From an uncultured Dehalococcoidia bacterium (lineage in GTDB: Bacteria; Chloroflexota; Dehalococcoidia; Bin125), in the NCBI GenBank assembly GCA_958295515.1, contig CATQGW010000002.1:1-64000 (forward strand): a stretch of DNA of 64,000 nucleotides, read 5' to 3'. Positions within the stretch are counted from its first letter, which is position 1. Each line of letters begins with the position of its first letter. The position numbers and the translations under genes were made by a program. Positions 50,594 to 59,731 of the stretch are shown in pieces. Below the pieces are notes generated by a model. It was not told the origin of the DNA. It ran no database searches and was given only the letters and a program-made list of their open reading frames with translations.

Positions 50594-51858
50594 GCGATGC
50601 GGGAGCGAGGCCGCTGGACGGTGTGCGCGTGGCTGATTTCTCGTGGTTTGGCGCGGGCCCGATCGCGGGGCGTACGCTCGCGGACTTCGGCGCGGAGGTG
50701 ATCCGGATCGAGAGCGAGGCGCGGGTGGACGGGCTGCGGCTGACGCAGCCGCAGAAGCCGGGCATGTCGGGCTACAACGTGGGCGCGTATTTCAACAATT
50801 ACAACGCGGGCAAGGCTTCGCTGCTGCTCAACATGGGGGCTGAGGGCGGGCGCGAGGTTGCCCTGCGGCTGATCGAGCGCTCCGATGTCTTTCTCTCCAA
50901 CCTGACGCCGCGCGTGATTGAGCGCTGGGGGCTGACCTACGAAGAGTTGTGCGAGGTCAATCCGGCGATCATCGCGGCTTACCAGCCGATGCAGGGGACA
51001 TTCGGTCCGCACCGCGATTTCCTCGGCTTTGGGGCGGTGCTGACGCCGGTGACCGGCATCTCGCATCTGTCGGGCGAGCCGGATCGCCGGCCGGTGGGGG
51101 TGGGCACCAACTATCCCGATTACGCGGTCAATCCCGGCCACACGGTGATTGCGATCCTTGCGGCGCTGCGGCATCGGCGGCGTACTGGAGAGGGGCAGCG
51201 GATCGAGCTGGCGCAGCTGGAGTCGGTTGCGGCCACGATGGGGCCGTCGCTGCTCGACTACACGGCCAATGGGCGCAATCCGCTGCGCAAGGGGAACCGC
51301 TCGTCGTGGATGGCGCCGCACGGCATCTATCGCTGCCGCGACGGCGCGCGCGGCGCGGTGCATCCCGACGGTTCGACGGTGCGCGAGCGCTGGATTGCGG
51401 TCGCGGTGCGCAGCGATGTGGAGTGGTCGGCGTTCTGCGAGGTTGCCGGGGACGCGCTGTTCACGCAGGACGAGCGCTTCGCCACGCTGCTTGGCCGCCG
51501 GGAGTATGAGGACGCGCTCAATCAGGCGATTGGCGCGTGGGCGGCTGATTGGGAGGCGACCGAGTTGGTGGAGGCGCTCCAGGCGGCGGGCGTCGCCGCC
51601 GGCGTGGTGCAGGACGCGGAGGATGTCTGCGAGCACGACCGGCATCTGCGGCAGCGCGGCTTCTATGAGTATCTGGATCATCCTGAGACCGGCGTTTCGC
51701 TCTATGACGGCCCGATTGTGAAGCTGCACGCGACGCCCGGCGAACTGGTCGCGCCAGCGCCGCTGTTCGGCGAGCACACCTACGCGGTCGCCACCGAGAT
51801 ACTCGGCTACAGCGCGGAGGAGGTCGCCGAACTGACGGCAGCCGGTGTGCTCGCCTAA
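50590..51858 (+). CDS. CaiB/BaiF family CoA-transferase (second of pair)
   Basis: 422 residues starting inside the preceding stop codon. LDGVRVADFSWFGAGPIAGR, LADFGAEVIRIESEARVDGL and NNYNAGKASLLLNM mark the N-terminal CoA-transferase domain; HDRHLRQRGFYEYLDHPETG is the C-terminal family signature. FLGFGAVLTPVTGISHL stands at the usual catalytic Asp region, but the Asp is replaced or shifted, so catalysis by this subunit is not certain. Paired subunits of this kind occur in heterodimeric members such as succinyl-CoA:aryl-succinate transferases. Confidence 0.88.
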   Translation: MSDAGARPLDGVRVADFSWFGAGPIAGRTLADFGAEVIRIESEARVDGLRLTQPQKPGMSGYNVGAYFNNYNAGKASLLLNMGAEGGREVALRLIERSDVFLSNLTPRVIERWGLTYEELCEVNPAIIAAYQPMQGTFGPHRDFLGFGAVLTPVTGISHLSGEPDRRPVGVGTNYPDYAVNPGHTVIAILAALRHRRRTGEGQRIELAQLESVAATMGPSLLDYTANGRNPLRKGNRSSWMAPHGIYRCRDGARGAVHPDGSTVRERWIAVAVRSDVEWSAFCEVAGDALFTQDERFATLLGRREYEDALNQAIGAWAADWEATELVEALQAAGVAAGVVQDAEDVCEHDRHLRQRGFYEYLDHPETGVSLYDGPIVKLHATPGELVAPAPLFGEHTYAVATEILGYSAEEVAELTAAGVLA

Positions 51859-51884
51859 GGTGATGGTTCGGAGAGGAGCCGCGA

Positions 51885-52529
51885 ATGGTCACCGCTGAGG
51901 CCAAGCCTGAGATCGACCTCGACGCGCCGCTGGCCAACGAGTTCGGCTTTGAGTACATCCTGCTGCGCCTGCCTGCCGAGTGGCAGCTGAGCGAGGCCGT
52001 GTTCCTCGAGCTCTGCGGGCTCAACGAGGGCTGGAATTTCGAGACCACCGCCAACGGAGAGTTGGTGATCATGCCGGGGACTGGACTGGACAATAGCGAG
52101 CGCGCGATGTTGATTGGGGCTGATGTCGTGAATTGGCGGCGCGCGGGCGGCGATGGGCGGATTGGCGGTGAGGCCGGCATGGCGCACCTGCCCGACGGCT
52201 CGCTGAAAGCGCCCGATGTGTCGTGGACGAGTTCGGAGCGTATGGAGCAGCGGCCAGCGGACTATGACGGTGTGCTGATTCCCGTCTGTCCGGACTTCGT
52301 CGTTGAGGTGCGCTCGCGCAGCGACAGCGTGGAGCGGCAGCAGGAGAAGATGGCGCAGTGGATGGCGTATGGGGCGCGTTTGGGTTGGTTGGTTGATGCA
52401 TATAGCGAGAAGGTTTGGGTGTATCGCGCGGGGCGAGAGGAGCCGGAGGAGTTGGATAAGCCGGATCAGCTGAGTGGGGAGGATGTGCTGCCTGGGTTGA
52501 TTGTTGATATGGGTCAGATTTGGGATTGA
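51885..52529 (+). CDS. Uma2 family (PD-(D/E)XK-fold) putative endonuclease, copy 1
   Basis: 214 residues. The fold is recognised by NEFGFEYILLRLPAEWQLSE and by the active-site strands KAPDVSWTSSERM and CPDFVVEVRSRSDSVERQQE, with the PD...ExK-like core (APDV ... FVVEV), then KMAQWMAYGARLGWLVDAYS. Uma2 proteins are abundant in cyanobacteria and Chloroflexota with poorly known function. Both this gene and the next have the same AGGAGCCGCGA ribosome-binding region, showing duplication of the whole unit. Confidence 0.85.
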   Translation: MVTAEAKPEIDLDAPLANEFGFEYILLRLPAEWQLSEAVFLELCGLNEGWNFETTANGELVIMPGTGLDNSERAMLIGADVVNWRRAGGDGRIGGEAGMAHLPDGSLKAPDVSWTSSERMEQRPADYDGVLIPVCPDFVVEVRSRSDSVERQQEKMAQWMAYGARLGWLVDAYSEKVWVYRAGREEPEELDKPDQLSGEDVLPGLIVDMGQIWD

Positions 52530-52584
52530 TCATGCCGCGCGGCGGCGCTTCTCTGCTGACCAAGAACACCGACAGGAGCCGCGA

Positions 52585-53226
52585 ATGGTCACTGCCGAGC
52601 ACACACCCGCCCTTGATCTCAGCGCTCCGATCCGGATGGAATTCGGCTTTGAGTACGTCTTGATCCGATTGCCTGCGGAATGGCGGCTGACTGAAGAATC
52701 ATTCCTCGAGATCTGCAGCTGGAACGACGGCTGGGGATTTGAAGCGACGGCGGCTGGCAACCTGATCGTGATGCCGCCGGCATCGCGGAAGGCCAGTAGT
52801 GGATGTGGACACCTCCTGGCCAGTGTCGGTCGCTGGAGCCGCGGCGGTGGCGGAGAAACGTTTGGTCCCAGCGGACTCGTTCACCTGCCCGACAACGCGA
52901 TGAAGGCGCCCGACTGCTCTTGGCTCTCGCCTGCGCGCACCGAGGAGAAATCCGACGACTACGACGGAGAGCTGATCCCTGTCTGCCCCGACTTCGTCGT
53001 CGAGGTCCGTAACGTCAGCGACAGCGTTGCGCGGCAGCAGGAGAAGATGGTGCAGTGGATGGCGTATGGGGCGCGTTTGGGCTGGTTGGTTGATGCGTAT
53101 AGCGAGAGGGTTTGGGTTTATCGCGCGGGGCGGGAGGAGCCGGAGGAGTTGGAGAAGCCTGACGCGCTGAGTGGAGAGGATGTGCTGCCGGGGTTGATTG
53201 TTGATATGGGTCAGATTTGGGGTTAA
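52585..53226 (+). CDS. Uma2 family (PD-(D/E)XK-fold) putative endonuclease, copy 2
   Basis: 213 residues, a clear tandem paralogue of the preceding gene. The first half has diverged (EFGFEYVLIRLPAEWRLTEE), while the last third is nearly identical (YGARLGWLVDAYS, YRAGREEPEEL, DVLPGLIVDMGQIW) even at DNA level. Active-site strands are kept (KAPDCSWLSPARTEE, CPDFVVEVRNVSDSV). The near-identical 3' ends suggest recent gene conversion between the copies. Confidence 0.85.
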   Translation: MVTAEHTPALDLSAPIRMEFGFEYVLIRLPAEWRLTEESFLEICSWNDGWGFEATAAGNLIVMPPASRKASSGCGHLLASVGRWSRGGGGETFGPSGLVHLPDNAMKAPDCSWLSPARTEEKSDDYDGELIPVCPDFVVEVRNVSDSVARQQEKMVQWMAYGARLGWLVDAYSERVWVYRAGREEPEELEKPDALSGEDVLPGLIVDMGQIWG

Positions 53227-53273
53227 GGGTTGTTCTGGCTGGGCGCCGTGCGGATGTTGGTGCTGGTCACGGC

Positions 53274-53304
53274 GAGATACCCGCGGCAAGCGCGGGTATG
53301 ACGG
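53274..53304. repeat. ATACCCGCG-type palindromic repeat
   Basis: ATACCCGCG-GCAAG-CGCGGGTAT at 53277-53299 with GACGG behind it, in the gap between the convergent Uma2 and hydrolase genes. Loose copies of GCGGGTGTGGCGGGTA follow to about 53390. Confidence 0.8.
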
Positions 53305-53411
53305 AAGAGGTGTCGCGGGTAATGTGGGCGCGGGTGTGGCGGGTATGTGGGAGGGGGTGTGGCGGGTAATGTGGGCGCGGGGTGTGACGGAGGGGTGGGT
53401 GTGGGCGGTCT

Positions 53412-54257
53412 TTAGGTGCTCTCGCCGAAGTTGAGGTGGCGCTCGAGGAAGGGGGCAATGGGGGCGATGCCTTGGGGCATGAAGTCCCAGTGGCCGCAGG
53501 GGAGCCAGACGATTTCGCGGGGTTCGGGGAGTAGGTCGTAGAAGCGCTGGGTGGCTTCCGGGGTGACCAGATCGTCGAGCTCGCCGGCGACTACCAGTAT
53601 GGGGCGGCCGGCGGTCATCGGGGCGTAGACGCCGGGGTCGGTGAGGTGCTCGGCAAGATGGGCGGCGGGTGAAGCGGGGTTGCCGCCGAGCGTGGTTGCG
53701 CCGCTGATGCAGAAGGCGGCGGCGTGTACGCGCGTGTCCAAGCCTACGAAGGGCGCGCCGCGCATTCCGCCCATGCTGAAGCCGACGAAGCCGACCCGCT
53801 CCGCGTCGATCTCGGGCAGCGTTGTCAGCCAGTCGAGCGTGCGCATCCAGTCGACTGCCGTTTGCAGCGACTGGTCGAGGCGGCGCATCGGCCAGTTGCG
53901 GAAGTCGTCCATCGAGACAGGGCGGCGGGCGCGCTCGCCGTGGCCGGCCTGGTCGATGGTGACGCAGATTGCGCCGCGTTCGACCCACTGCTGGGCGGGC
54001 CAGAGCACGTAGTCGGCGCTCTTGTCGAGCGTGCCGGGGTGGCCGACCAGGATGAGTGGGCGCGGTCCTTCGGCGCGGGGGTCGGAGAGCAGCAGGCCGG
54101 GGACGCGCTGGTCGTTGCGAGAGGTGAGCTCGAAGCGCTCGAGCTTGAGCGAAGCAGATTCGCGCACGACGCGGCGCTCGGCCTCCAGCGGCAGATCGCG
54201 GTCGTAGCCGAAGGCCAGATCGAACAGCGGGTCGGCGGAGGGGTCGGTGTCGGGCAT
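53412..54257 (-). CDS. Alpha/beta hydrolase (dienelactone hydrolase-like)
   Basis: 281 residues. The oxyanion region LILVGHPGT, the nucleophile elbow GFSMGGMRG, the acid strand ILVVAGELDDLVTP and the late histidine in LPCGHWDF form the triad. The N-terminal part before the core (FELTSRNDQRVPGLLL) is the short beta domain seen in acetyl-xylan-esterase/DLH-type hydrolases. It lies downstream of the ABC exporter genes on the same strand with a 10-base gap, so it may be part of that transcript. Substrate unknown. Confidence 0.85.
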   Translation of the reverse strand: MPDTDPSADPLFDLAFGYDRDLPLEAERRVVRESASLKLERFELTSRNDQRVPGLLLSDPRAEGPRPLILVGHPGTLDKSADYVLWPAQQWVERGAICVTIDQAGHGERARRPVSMDDFRNWPMRRLDQSLQTAVDWMRTLDWLTTLPEIDAERVGFVGFSMGGMRGAPFVGLDTRVHAAAFCISGATTLGGNPASPAAHLAEHLTDPGVYAPMTAGRPILVVAGELDDLVTPEATQRFYDLLPEPREIVWLPCGHWDFMPQGIAPIAPFLERHLNFGEST

Positions 54258-54267
54258 GGCGGGCAGG

Positions 54268-57200
54268 TTACTCGTAGCGCAGGGCTTCGGCGATTGTGGT
54301 GCGCGCCGCTTGCCGCGCCGGGAGGTAGGTCAGCACCAGCGACGCGGCCATCGCGCCGACCATGAAGATCACCACCGTGCCGGCGGGGATGTAGAGCGAA
54401 ACGCCGGGTCCGAAGGTCTGCTCGTCGAACAACCGCCAGGCCATCGCCAGCGCCAGCACGGTGCCGAGCACGACGCCGAGGAAGGCGATGAAGCCCATCT
54501 CGATCAGCATTTCGAGTCCGACCATGCGGGAGCGGAAGCCGAGCGAGCGGAGCACGCCGATCTGTCCGCGCCGCTCGACCACGGCGCGGACTGCGATGAC
54601 GCCGAGCGCCGCGAGGCCGGCGGCCAGCCCGATGCCGATGAAGGCCTGGAAGGCGCGGAGGAAGGAGTTGGTCAGCCGCTGGTTGCGGGCTTGCTCGCCG
54701 GCGAGGTCGTCGGCCTCGATCAGCAGTGTGGACTCGATCGCCTGGGCGACTTCGAGCGAATCTTCGCCGCCGCGCACGGCGACCAGGTGGCGCACCAGAT
54801 CGGGCTCGGCGATCACCTGGTCCCAGATGGCGCGCGGCACGATCACGGTGGGCGGATTGTCGCCCGCGCCCTCCTCGGCGAACGCCTCGAATGAGAGCGT
54901 GGGCAGCAGCGCGATCACTTCGACCTCGACCGCGCCGTTCGCAGAATGCCCGAGTTGCAGCGTGGTGCGGGGCAGGGCGGAGGCGCGCTGGCTGACCGCG
55001 CCGGGCATGCTCCAGTTGTCGCCGCCGCCAGCGAACGGGCCGCCGCCCTGATCGACTGACGGGCGGGTGACCAGCGCGACCGGGTCGCCGCGCTTGAGCG
55101 CCGCCCAGACCTCGGCGTCGCTGGCGTAGTCGGCGGTGCGCGCCTGCAGCGCGATTTCGCTGCCGTCGTAGAAGCCGTCGTCGGCGGCCACCAGCACGAC
55201 ATCGCCCGCTTCATCCTCGTCGGCGCTGAGGTCATCGACGATCGGCGCGTCGCCGCGCGTCAGCAGCGGCGGGGTGAGGCTTTCGTCCCAGCGCTCGCTG
55301 CTCAGCGTCTGCGCGGGTGTGCCGCTCAGCGGGCCGGCAGTCAATGCCGCGGTGTGGTCGATCCGATCCAGGGTGTCCTGCGCTCCAGCGTCGGCCAGGG
55401 CGGCCTGGATGTCGTCGATCGCCTCGAGATTGGTCGACTCCGCCTGAATTGCGTAGCCGGCGAGCTGCTCGTCGGTGCCGCTTGAGCGGGTGAATGAGGA
55501 GTTGACCACGGTGAAGTTGACCAGCGCGAACATGATTAGCGCAATCATTGCGATCGTCATGCCGGTGCGGTAGCGGGATGCAGCGGGATAGGCGGCCGCG
55601 GCGCGCAGCACCGGGGCGTACTTGCCGGCCCGCGTCATCGCCACTCCGAAGACGCGCACCAGCAGCTCGAGGTTGAACACGAGCAGCAGCGCGCCGGCGG
55701 CGGTCATCATCATCCCGCTGACGACGAAGAGTTCTGCTCCGCCGCTCAGATCGACGTTGAACAGGTCGTTGTGCCAGGAGCGGGGGGCGAGCCAGAAGAA
55801 CAGGACAAAGGCCGAAGCGAGGGTCCAGAGCGGGCGTCCGGGCAGGCGCAGACGGGTGAGCAGCATGACCAGCCCGAGCGGGGCGATGGAGCCGCCGATT
55901 GAGTAGTAGAAGAGCGTCTCACGGTCGAGGCCGACCCAGACCAGCGCCAAGCCGCCGACGAGCATCGGCAGCCACCACTCAGGGCGCCACATCAGCATTT
56001 TCCATGCTGGCGCTAGCAACCAAGGTACCGCTGACGCGCGCAGTCCCCCCGTAGCACCCCTCAACCCGAGAGCTAGCGCACCGAGAGGGAGGGTTACGAG
56101 CACGGTCGGCAAAAGTGCGAATCCAAAGGTTGTTGTAAGCAGACCGAACTCCGCCCGCCAAAGCATCAGCCGCCATGCGGGCATCAAGTACCAAGACGTG
56201 GCTGGCGGCCGGTCTTCACCCGTCTTGCCCAGCAACAGCAGGGCGATCGAACCGAGTGGAAACGTCAGCAGAATTGTCGGAAGCAGACTGAGGCCGACAT
56301 GAGTCGTCACAATCCCTGCTAGCGACAACTTCTTGTGCTGGCTCAGCGAGTTATCGGGCAGATCGCGGATCGCGGAGACGATGTTCAGCACGCTGGCGCG
56401 GAACGAGGAAATGGTCATCGTGATGAAGGTGATCACCAGCCCGATGCCGCCGGAGATCACGATCGCCTGCCAGGTCACGCTCCAGCTGAAGGTGAAGCCG
56501 AATGCGTCGAGCGCCTGGTTGAGGAAGGAGACCATGCCCAGGGTGATGACGAGTCCGAGCGCGACGCCGACGACGGCTGCGCCGAGGTTGTAGGCCATGC
56601 CCTCGGACATGAACATCTGGATGAGGTGGTCGCGCTGCATCCCGATGGCGCGGGACATGCCCATCTCGGAGCGGCGCTCCTCGGCGAGCATGGCGAAGAT
56701 CAGGAAGATCAGCAGCACGCCGGCGGCGACTGAGAAGGAACCCATGAAGAGGAAGAGCAGCACCAGGATTGCGCCGAACAGCTCCGCGCCATCCACGGCG
56801 TCCTGCTTCGAGGCCGACGCCTCCAGCCGCTCGCCCCCCGCGCGTTCGTCGTAATACACGCCCTGCCCGGCGGGCTCGTTGCTGGCGCGATCTTTGATGA
56901 ACCGAGCAAGCACACCGTTCAATTCGTCGGCGGATTCGAGCCCGCCGCGGATGCTCCCGCCGGCGGCGACGGCGGCGAAGGTCCAGCCGTCGCCGCGCAC
57001 GGCGCCGCTGAGCAGTTCGCGCGCCGTCTCGATCCGCACCACGCCGCCGCCCTCGTTGTTGATTGAGCCGGTGATCAGCGAGTCGGCGGCGATCGCCGCG
57101 ACGCGCAGTTCGTGGGCATCCGGTCCGACCTGCAGGCTGAGGGTGTGGCCGACTTCGACGGCGAGCTGTTGGGCGATCGTCTCGTTGATCACGATCTCGC

Positions 57201-57756
57201 CGGCTGCGACGCCGGACATTGCAAATTCGCGTCCCTGCCGATCCGGCACCGCGCCCACAGCGTCCACATCGGCCGGCTCGACGCCGACCAGCCAGAAGGT
57301 CGGCTCGGAGAGTCGGGTATCGAGGTTGCGCACCGAGACGGGCTCGATCAGCGCGCCGAACAGGCCATCCACGCGCGGATCCGTGCCGAGCAAGTCGCGC
57401 AGGTCGTCGAGCACCTGCTGGGCGACGAGCCGATCGGCGCCGGGCGCGAACGCGGAGTCCTCGGCCACATCGATGCGGTGGTCGATGCGGCGTTGTTCGT
57501 CGAGCGCCGCCTCACGGACGGAGATCGCCAGCGTGTCGCCGGTGACGAAGGACATTGTGACGATGATCGTGGCGAGGGTCAGCCCGAAGACGATCAGGAT
57601 GGTCTGGGCGCGGCGGCGGGGGATGTTGCGCAGCCCCATCTTGACCACGAGCGGACGCCGCAGGGTGAAGACCACCAGCACGGCCATGACGATTGCGACG
57701 GCGATGCCGACGCCCAGCGCGATGTCGTTGATGTCCGCGCCGAAGATGTTGTTCAT
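54268..57756 (-). CDS. MacB/LolE-type ABC transporter permease with two FtsX domains
   Basis: 1162 residues. A membrane segment opens the protein (GVGIAVAIVMAVLVVFTLRR), followed by RNIPRRRAQTILIVFGLTLA, the standard FtsX start. A large extracytoplasmic MacB-like domain comes before the first FtsX core (MLAEERRSEMGMSRAIGMQR), and a second FtsX core ends the protein (RRGQIGVLRSLGFRSRMVGL, then LVLTYLPARQAARTTIAEAL). Between them, residues ~484-594 hold two tandem ~54-residue membrane units, whose DNA (about 55980-56305) is less GC-rich. It works with the ATPase encoded just upstream, probably in lipoprotein or envelope-substrate extraction. Confidence 0.9.
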   Translation of the reverse strand: MNNIFGADINDIALGVGIAVAIVMAVLVVFTLRRPLVVKMGLRNIPRRRAQTILIVFGLTLATIIVTMSFVTGDTLAISVREAALDEQRRIDHRIDVAEDSAFAPGADRLVAQQVLDDLRDLLGTDPRVDGLFGALIEPVSVRNLDTRLSEPTFWLVGVEPADVDAVGAVPDRQGREFAMSGVAAGEIVINETIAQQLAVEVGHTLSLQVGPDAHELRVAAIAADSLITGSINNEGGGVVRIETARELLSGAVRGDGWTFAAVAAGGSIRGGLESADELNGVLARFIKDRASNEPAGQGVYYDERAGGERLEASASKQDAVDGAELFGAILVLLFLFMGSFSVAAGVLLIFLIFAMLAEERRSEMGMSRAIGMQRDHLIQMFMSEGMAYNLGAAVVGVALGLVITLGMVSFLNQALDAFGFTFSWSVTWQAIVISGGIGLVITFITMTISSFRASVLNIVSAIRDLPDNSLSQHKKLSLAGIVTTHVGLSLLPTILLTFPLGSIALLLLGKTGEDRPPATSWYLMPAWRLMLWRAEFGLLTTTFGFALLPTVLVTLPLGALALGLRGATGGLRASAVPWLLAPAWKMLMWRPEWWLPMLVGGLALVWVGLDRETLFYYSIGGSIAPLGLVMLLTRLRLPGRPLWTLASAFVLFFWLAPRSWHNDLFNVDLSGGAELFVVSGMMMTAAGALLLVFNLELLVRVFGVAMTRAGKYAPVLRAAAAYPAASRYRTGMTIAMIALIMFALVNFTVVNSSFTRSSGTDEQLAGYAIQAESTNLEAIDDIQAALADAGAQDTLDRIDHTAALTAGPLSGTPAQTLSSERWDESLTPPLLTRGDAPIVDDLSADEDEAGDVVLVAADDGFYDGSEIALQARTADYASDAEVWAALKRGDPVALVTRPSVDQGGGPFAGGGDNWSMPGAVSQRASALPRTTLQLGHSANGAVEVEVIALLPTLSFEAFAEEGAGDNPPTVIVPRAIWDQVIAEPDLVRHLVAVRGGEDSLEVAQAIESTLLIEADDLAGEQARNQRLTNSFLRAFQAFIGIGLAAGLAALGVIAVRAVVERRGQIGVLRSLGFRSRMVGLEMLIEMGFIAFLGVVLGTVLALAMAWRLFDEQTFGPGVSLYIPAGTVVIFMVGAMAASLVLTYLPARQAARTTIAEALRYE

Positions 57757-57799
57757 TGCCCGCCGTCCTCCGCCGTCCGATCCGCCCGCGCGCTGCTGC

Positions 57800-58543
57800 T
57801 CAGCCGGCCGCCGCCTCCGCGGGGCGCGACCCTACGCCCGTGAAGGGACGGTGGATCGTCTCGTTCTCGATTTCGCCGTCGCGCATGTGGATCGTGCGAT
57901 GGGCGCGGGCGCCGACGCCCTGATCGTGGGTGACGATGATGAAGGTCTGGCCGCGCTCTTCGTTGAGCCGTTCCATCAGGGTCATGATCTGGTCGGCGGT
58001 GGTCGAATCGAGGTCGCCGGTGGGCTCGTCGCCCCAGACGATGGTGGGGTTGTTGACCAGCGCGCGGGCGATGGTGACGCGCTGGCGCTGGCCGCCGGAG
58101 AGCTGCGCGGGGCGATGGCGGGACCAATCGCCCAGCCCCAGATTGACCAGCGCCTCCATCGAGCGCTGCCGCGCCTCGCCGGGGCGGATGCCCGCGAGCA
58201 GCAGCGGCATTTCCACGTTCTCGACCGCGGTGAGCACCGGCAGGAGGTTGTAGAACTGGAAGACGAAGCCCATCCGCCGCGCGCGGTAGTCGGTGCGCAC
58301 GTTGTCGGGCATCGTCTGGATCGGCAGCCCCTCAATCGTGATCTGCCCCTCGTCGATCACTTCCAGGCCCGACAGACAGTTGAGCAGGGTGGTCTTGCCG
58401 CAGCCTGAGGGGCCCATGATCGAGACCATCTCGCCGCGGTCGACGGAGAGCGAGACGCCGCGCAGGGCGTGTACGGGCTGGCCTTCGGCGGCGTAGGTCT
58501 TGTGGACGTTGGATGCGACGATGATCGGCTCGTTGTCGGTCAT
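57800..58543 (-). CDS. MacB/LolD-type ABC transporter ATP-binding protein
   Basis: 247 residues from ATG 58543. Walker [11 protein letters not shown]-loop FQFYNLLP, signature [13 protein letters not shown], Walker [15 protein letters not shown] and switch histidine VTHD are all present. [20 protein letters not shown] is typical of the MacB/LolD group that pairs with FtsX-fold permeases. The 43-base gap to the 1162-residue permease supports a two-gene exporter operon. Confidence 0.94.
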   Translation of the reverse strand: MTDNEPIIVASNVHKTYAAEGQPVHALRGVSLSVDRGEMVSIMGPSGCGKTTLLNCLSGLEVIDEGQITIEGLPIQTMPDNVRTDYRARRMGFVFQFYNLLPVLTAVENVEMPLLLAGIRPGEARQRSMEALVNLGLGDWSRHRPAQLSGGQRQRVTIARALVNNPTIVWGDEPTGDLDSTTADQIMTLMERLNEERGQTFIIVTHDQGVGARAHRTIHMRDGEIENETIHRPFTGVGSRPAEAAAG

Positions 58544-58656
58544 GCAGGCTCCGCTCTCGGCAGCCTTCACTCGGCTGCGTCTACCCTGCGAGCGTACGCG
58601 AACAGCGGGATATGCGGCGTAAGCGGCGCGGCAGCGCTTGGTGAAGGAGTTGATCT

Positions 58657-58944
58657 GTGGCAGAGCTCTCGGAGGCGGTCGATCAGTTGGCGCAGAATCT
58701 GGTCGCGAACAACATTGCGGGGCTGATGCCGATGTTCACTCCGCAGGGGCTGATGCAGGCGCTGGCGCTGCAGACCGGCGAGGACAGCGCGGAAGGCTCC
58801 GACGACTATGAGGTGCGCGATCAGGGGGGCAACCGCTTCCACATCTGGTTCCGCGGCGAGGATGGGGAGGGCGGCATCTACACGGAGTGGGTGGAGGTGG
58901 ACGAGGCCTGGAAGGTTGACGCGATTGGGCGTCTGGAGGAGTGA
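58657..58944 (+). CDS. Small protein, possibly NTF2/SnoaL-like
   Basis: 95 residues from GTG 58657 (GAAGGAG 7 bases upstream). [20 protein letters not shown] and [12 protein letters not shown] form helices, and a strand-rich half follows ([36 protein letters not shown]). The helix-then-sheet order resembles a shortened NTF2-like fold, but this is not certain. No motif reveals a role; it precedes the VapBC-like pair. Confidence 0.55.
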   Translation: MAELSEAVDQLAQNLVANNIAGLMPMFTPQGLMQALALQTGEDSAEGSDDYEVRDQGGNRFHIWFRGEDGEGGIYTEWVEVDEAWKVDAIGRLEE

Positions 58945-59002
58945 GCGGGCGCTTTGCGCGACGGCTACGCTGTCCGCAAGACCGCAGCGACGGAGCAGCG
59001 CG

Positions 59003-59281
59003 ATGACGACGCAAGATGTGGCTCAGGTGACGCTGGATCTGGACCCGGAGCTGCGGTCGCGTCTCGAGGCGATCGCGGCCAGAAAAGGCGTCTCGCTCAA
59101 CGACTATTGCCTCGAGATCATCTGCGGCGCTGTCGACCGCGACGAGGGGCGCGCGCTCAACAAGACTGAACGACTCGCCGCGCTGGACCGGCTGGATGCG
59201 CTGCGCAAAGAGGTCTTCGGCGACCGTGTGCTGCCCGACTCGACGCCGCTCTTCCGCGAGATGCGCGGTCACCGCGATTAA
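59003..59281 (+). CDS. VapB/FitA-like antitoxin
   Basis: 92 residues. VTLDLDPELRSRLEAIAARK followed by VSLNDYCLEIIC is a ribbon-helix-helix domain (strand, then two helices), typical of antitoxins that pair with PIN toxins. The C-terminal half (LDALRKEVFGDRVLP, STPLFREMRGHRD) would fold over the toxin active site. It stops 2 bases before the PIN gene starts, giving coupled translation. Confidence 0.75.
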   Translation: MTTQDVAQVTLDLDPELRSRLEAIAARKGVSLNDYCLEIICGAVDRDEGRALNKTERLAALDRLDALRKEVFGDRVLPDSTPLFREMRGHRD

Positions 59282-59283
59282 TT

Positions 59284-59727
59284 GTGCCGGGCGAGGCGGT
59301 CATTGACGCCAGCGTCGCGTTCAAGCTGATCGTGGAAGAAGAGGACTCTGCGATCGCCGCCGCGCTGATCGCTGCGCTGCTGGATGCTGGTGTTACGCCA
59401 ATCGCGCCGCCGTTCTTTCCCTTCGAGATTGCCAATGCTTTGCACAAGCGCGTACGTAGCGGCGAGCTTACGCCGACACATGCAATTGGCCTGTTCGGTG
59501 AGCTGACAACGTTTGGCATCGAACTGCGTTCAACGGATGATCTGCACGAGCGCGCGATCGAGATTGCGAGTCGGCTGGAGCAGGGCGCTGCTTACGACTC
59601 CCACTACCTCGCGCTGGCGCTGGCGCGGGATTGCGAGTTTTGGACCTCCGACCGGCGCTTCTACCGGGCTGCGCGGCGGCTCTCCGATCACGCCCGCTGG
59701 CTTGGCGACTTTGATCCCGAGGTCTGA
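59284..59727 (+). CDS. VapC-like PIN-domain ribonuclease toxin
   Basis: 147 residues from GTG 59284. Acidic PIN residues are visible: Asp in AVIDASVAFKL, Glu in PFEIANAL, Asp in AAYDSHYLALA and Asp in WTSDRRFYRA. They bind Mg/Mn and cut RNA, in most VapC proteins tRNA or rRNA. The upstream antitoxin gene completes a type II toxin-antitoxin module. All catalytic positions are intact. Confidence 0.88.
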   Translation: MPGEAVIDASVAFKLIVEEEDSAIAAALIAALLDAGVTPIAPPFFPFEIANALHKRVRSGELTPTHAIGLFGELTTFGIELRSTDDLHERAIEIASRLEQGAAYDSHYLALALARDCEFWTSDRRFYRAARRLSDHARWLGDFDPEV

Positions 59728-59731
59728 GCGG

